NCBI RefSeq assembly: GCF_910579375.1
Contig: NZ_CAJTUJ010000074.1
Span: forward strand, 1-8,702
Direction: 5' to 3'
DNA length: 8,702 bases
DNA from: an uncultured Rikenella sp.
Lineage (GTDB): Bacteria; Bacteroidota; Bacteroidia; Bacteroidales; Rikenellaceae
Part shown: positions 7,937 to 8,702 of the stretch, one piece after another
How the letters are laid out: every line of letters starts with the position of its first letter
How positions within the stretch are numbered: the first letter of the stretch is position 1
Translations under genes and position numbers: made by a program
Notes under the pieces: generated by a model
What the model was told of the DNA's origin: nothing
The model's database searches: none
The model's input: only the letters and a program-made list of their open reading frames with translations

Positions 7937-8020
7937 TCGGCCAAGAGTTCAGCCTAACTCACAGCCCAAATCTTTCGGGTTCGGCCTTGTCATCCAAACG
8001 GGTCGAAACCTGCGGGGCCT

Positions 8021-8094
8021 AAAACGAGCATAGCGAGTTGCGGGCCGCCGCTGCGGGAGGCTTCGGCCCGCGCGACCCTATAGGTCGCAAAAGC
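8021..8094 (+). repeat. Stem-loop module copy B
   Basis: This is a direct repeat of 7863-7936 at an offset of 158 nt. It carries a perfect 8-bp outer stem GCGGGCCG (8040-8047) / CGGCCCGC (8064-8071), then the short hairpin GCGACCCTATAGGTCGC (8072-8088). Relative to copy A two base pairs of the hairpin are swapped in a compensatory way (G-C to A-T, T-A to C-G) and one pair is lost. Confidence 0.75.
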
Positions 8095-8161
8095 ACAGCA
8101 CTCATTCACCGCCCCAACCATTCGGGTTCGGCCTGTCACCCATCACCTATTCTCGGAAATT

Positions 8162-8214
8162 CGTCCTCGGCGCGCCCCCCTCGCGCCGCTAAAGCGTCGC
8201 TGCGCCCGAGGACG
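8162..8214. other. Long stem-loop L3 with inner hairpin
   Basis: CGTCCTCGG (8162-8170) pairs perfectly with CCGAGGACG (8206-8214). An inner CGCT / AGCG pair (8187-8196) closes an AA loop. It is followed directly by the short hairpin at 8215-8231. Confidence 0.6.
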
Positions 8215-8244
8215 GCGATTCTGCGAATCGCGCTACTCGCTCTC
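8213..8244 (+). repeat. 32-nt exact repeat, copy 1
   Basis: This is identical to 8527-8558. It contains the 7-bp hairpin GCGATTC-TGC-GAATCGC (8215-8231) followed by GCTACTCGCTCTC. Confidence 0.9.
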
Positions 8245-8254
8245 AGTTTTAACT

Positions 8255-8323
8255 GTTCGCCGCCAGCGGTGAGTGCAACGAGCTCAGACGAGTTGCAGCC
8301 CGCCGCATGGGGTGGCGGCGAAC
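8255..8323. other. Long stem-loop L4, 11-bp perfect outer stem
   Basis: GTTCGCCGCCA (8255-8265) pairs with TGGCGGCGAAC (8313-8323). An inner stem TGCAAC (8274-8279) / GTTGCA (8292-8297) lies within the loop. The short hairpin CGGCTC-AAA-GAGCCG (8328-8342) follows after four bases. Confidence 0.7.
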
Positions 8324-8381
8324 TGCACGGCTCAAAGAGCCGCAACTGCACTACCTCATTCGTCGCCCCAATTCTGTCGGG

Positions 8382-8450
8382 TTCGAGCTGCGGCGTCCGA
8401 CCCGGGCACCGAAGATGCCCCGCCGCAAGCCCGGCGGCTCGAAGAACCGC
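8382..8450. other. Stem-loop L5 overlapping a short hairpin
   Basis: TTCGAGC-TGCGGCG (8382-8395) can pair with CGCCGCA (8421-8427) and GCTCGAA (8437-8443) around a 9-nt insertion. The short hairpin GCGGCTC-GAA-GAACCGC (8434-8450, one mismatch) uses part of the same bases, so the two folds exclude each other. Confidence 0.5.
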
Positions 8451-8477
8451 AAAAGCAACACCTTTTTCTGACGGCTT

Positions 8478-8528
8478 CGGCCTGTCGCCCACTCCCCCGA
8501 GCGGCAAAGCCGCTGGGCGAACAGGCCG
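8478..8528. other. Long stem-loop L6 with GCGGC-AAA-GCCGC cap
   Basis: CGGCCTGTCGCCCA (8478-8491) pairs with TGGGCGAACAGGCCG (8514-8528) with a single bulged base. The loop carries GCGGC-AAA-GCCGC (8501-8513). The second 32-nt repeat, with its hairpin, begins at its end. Confidence 0.7.
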
Positions 8529-8558
8529 GCGATTCTGCGAATCGCGCTACTCGCTCTC
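8527..8558 (+). repeat. 32-nt exact repeat, copy 2
   Basis: This is identical to 8213-8244, 314 nt downstream. It includes the hairpin GCGATTC-TGC-GAATCGC at 8529-8545. Identity stops at the A/G at the next base. Confidence 0.9.
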
Positions 8559-8605
8559 GTACCAAATTCCAGCCCAAAGCTCGTCCCCATGCTCGGCCCA
8601 GCGCA

Positions 8606-8633
8606 GCACGAAAACCGTTTCCGGTTTTCGTGC
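8606..8633. other. Perfect 12-bp hairpin
   Basis: GCACGAAAACCG (8606-8617) and CGGTTTTCGTGC (8622-8633) form a perfect 12-bp stem with a TTTC loop. No T-tract follows on the plus strand (CCGAAGAAC). On the minus strand the following bases are TGCGCTGGG, so it is not a standard terminator either way. Confidence 0.75.
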
Positions 8634-8649
8634 CCGAAGAACAATCGCA

Positions 8650-8702
8650 GCCCAAAGCCCAGCCCAATTCTCCGTCCCGTGTCCGCCTCACTGCGGCTCC
8701 GC
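8650..8702 (+). repeat. Right copy of the 53-nt interspersed repeat
   Basis: It aligns to 6-58 without gaps at 45 of 53 positions and is cut by the window end. The left copy continues with TTGCGTTCCGCCGCG, so this copy probably also extends further. Confidence 0.75.

Larger units (their letters stand above)
7769..8702. other. Non-coding region built of stem-loop modules
   Basis: No reading frame here shows a recognisable protein, a signal peptide or sensible composition. The open minus-strand frames at 8136-8691 are Arg/Gly/Cys-rich, mutually overlapping products of high G+C. The region instead consists of imperfect direct repeats and at least ten inverted repeats, listed separately. 7769-7862 shows nothing I can name, apart from a GCCTCTAC word also present after copy 1. 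Confidence 0.7.

Noticed and set aside
8376..8396. tRNA T-arm-like GGGTTCGAGC
   Set aside because: No matching acceptor, D or anticodon arms surround it. The GGGTTCG word belongs to the module repeats.
7863..8558. CRISPR array
   Set aside because: Repeat units are diverged and unevenly spaced (about 95-158 nt), spacers are not uniform, and no cas gene is present.
8136..8691. Overlapping minus-strand frames over the stem-loop array
   Set aside because: They are Arg/Gly/Ser-rich, overlap one another and have no start context. The region is explained better by inverted repeats.

Overview
The window most likely comes from the chromosome of a gut Bacteroidales bacterium, probably of the Rikenellaceae/Alistipes type. 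Four lines of evidence support this: Bacteroidetes -7 boxes (TAnnTTTG) instead of Shine-Dalgarno sites in front of several genes, a DUF4290 gene (a family I know only from Bacteroidetes), an anaerobe's hydF, and moderately high G+C. The genus is inferred; no marker gene here fixes it.

Layout. 1-356 is non-coding: a repeat copy followed by a cluster of hairpins. 388-1491 (+) is recF. Convergent to it, on the minus strand, are a predicted endonuclease/exonuclease/phosphatase lipoprotein (2155-3033) and a small exported protein of unknown function (1520-2110), probably co-transcribed. 3034-3393 has no gene but holds a frameshifted, headless C-terminal fragment of a FISUMP/C-type-lectin-like protein. 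3394-5686 (-) is a two-gene operon: an NtrC-type response regulator lacking a DNA-binding domain, overlapping by 11 nt the [FeFe]-hydrogenase maturation GTPase gene hydF. Back-to-back promoters at 5712-5732 serve this operon and the plus-strand DUF4290 gene (5819-6556), which ends in a strong intrinsic terminator. 6636-7514 (-) is a nitroreductase fused to a 2x[4Fe-4S] ferredoxin domain. Upstream of its promoter lies a second, in-frame FISUMP-like fragment (7583-7768).

The last ~930 nt (7769-8702) hold no credible gene. They contain a series of diverged stem-loop modules whose short hairpins keep pairing through compensatory base changes. A 53-nt repeat lies at both extreme ends of the window, 45/53 identical and in the same orientation, so the window edges may sit inside an interspersed repeat family.

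How the genes work together: recF serves replication-fork repair. hydF supplies the scaffold for the hydrogenase H-cluster, and the ferredoxin-nitroreductase is another low-potential electron-transfer enzyme, so both fit a fermentative anaerobe. HydE, HydG and the hydrogenase are not in the window, nor is the sensor kinase of the response regulator. The least explained parts are the stem-loop array at the right end and the two FISUMP-like tails placed just upstream of minus-strand promoters.
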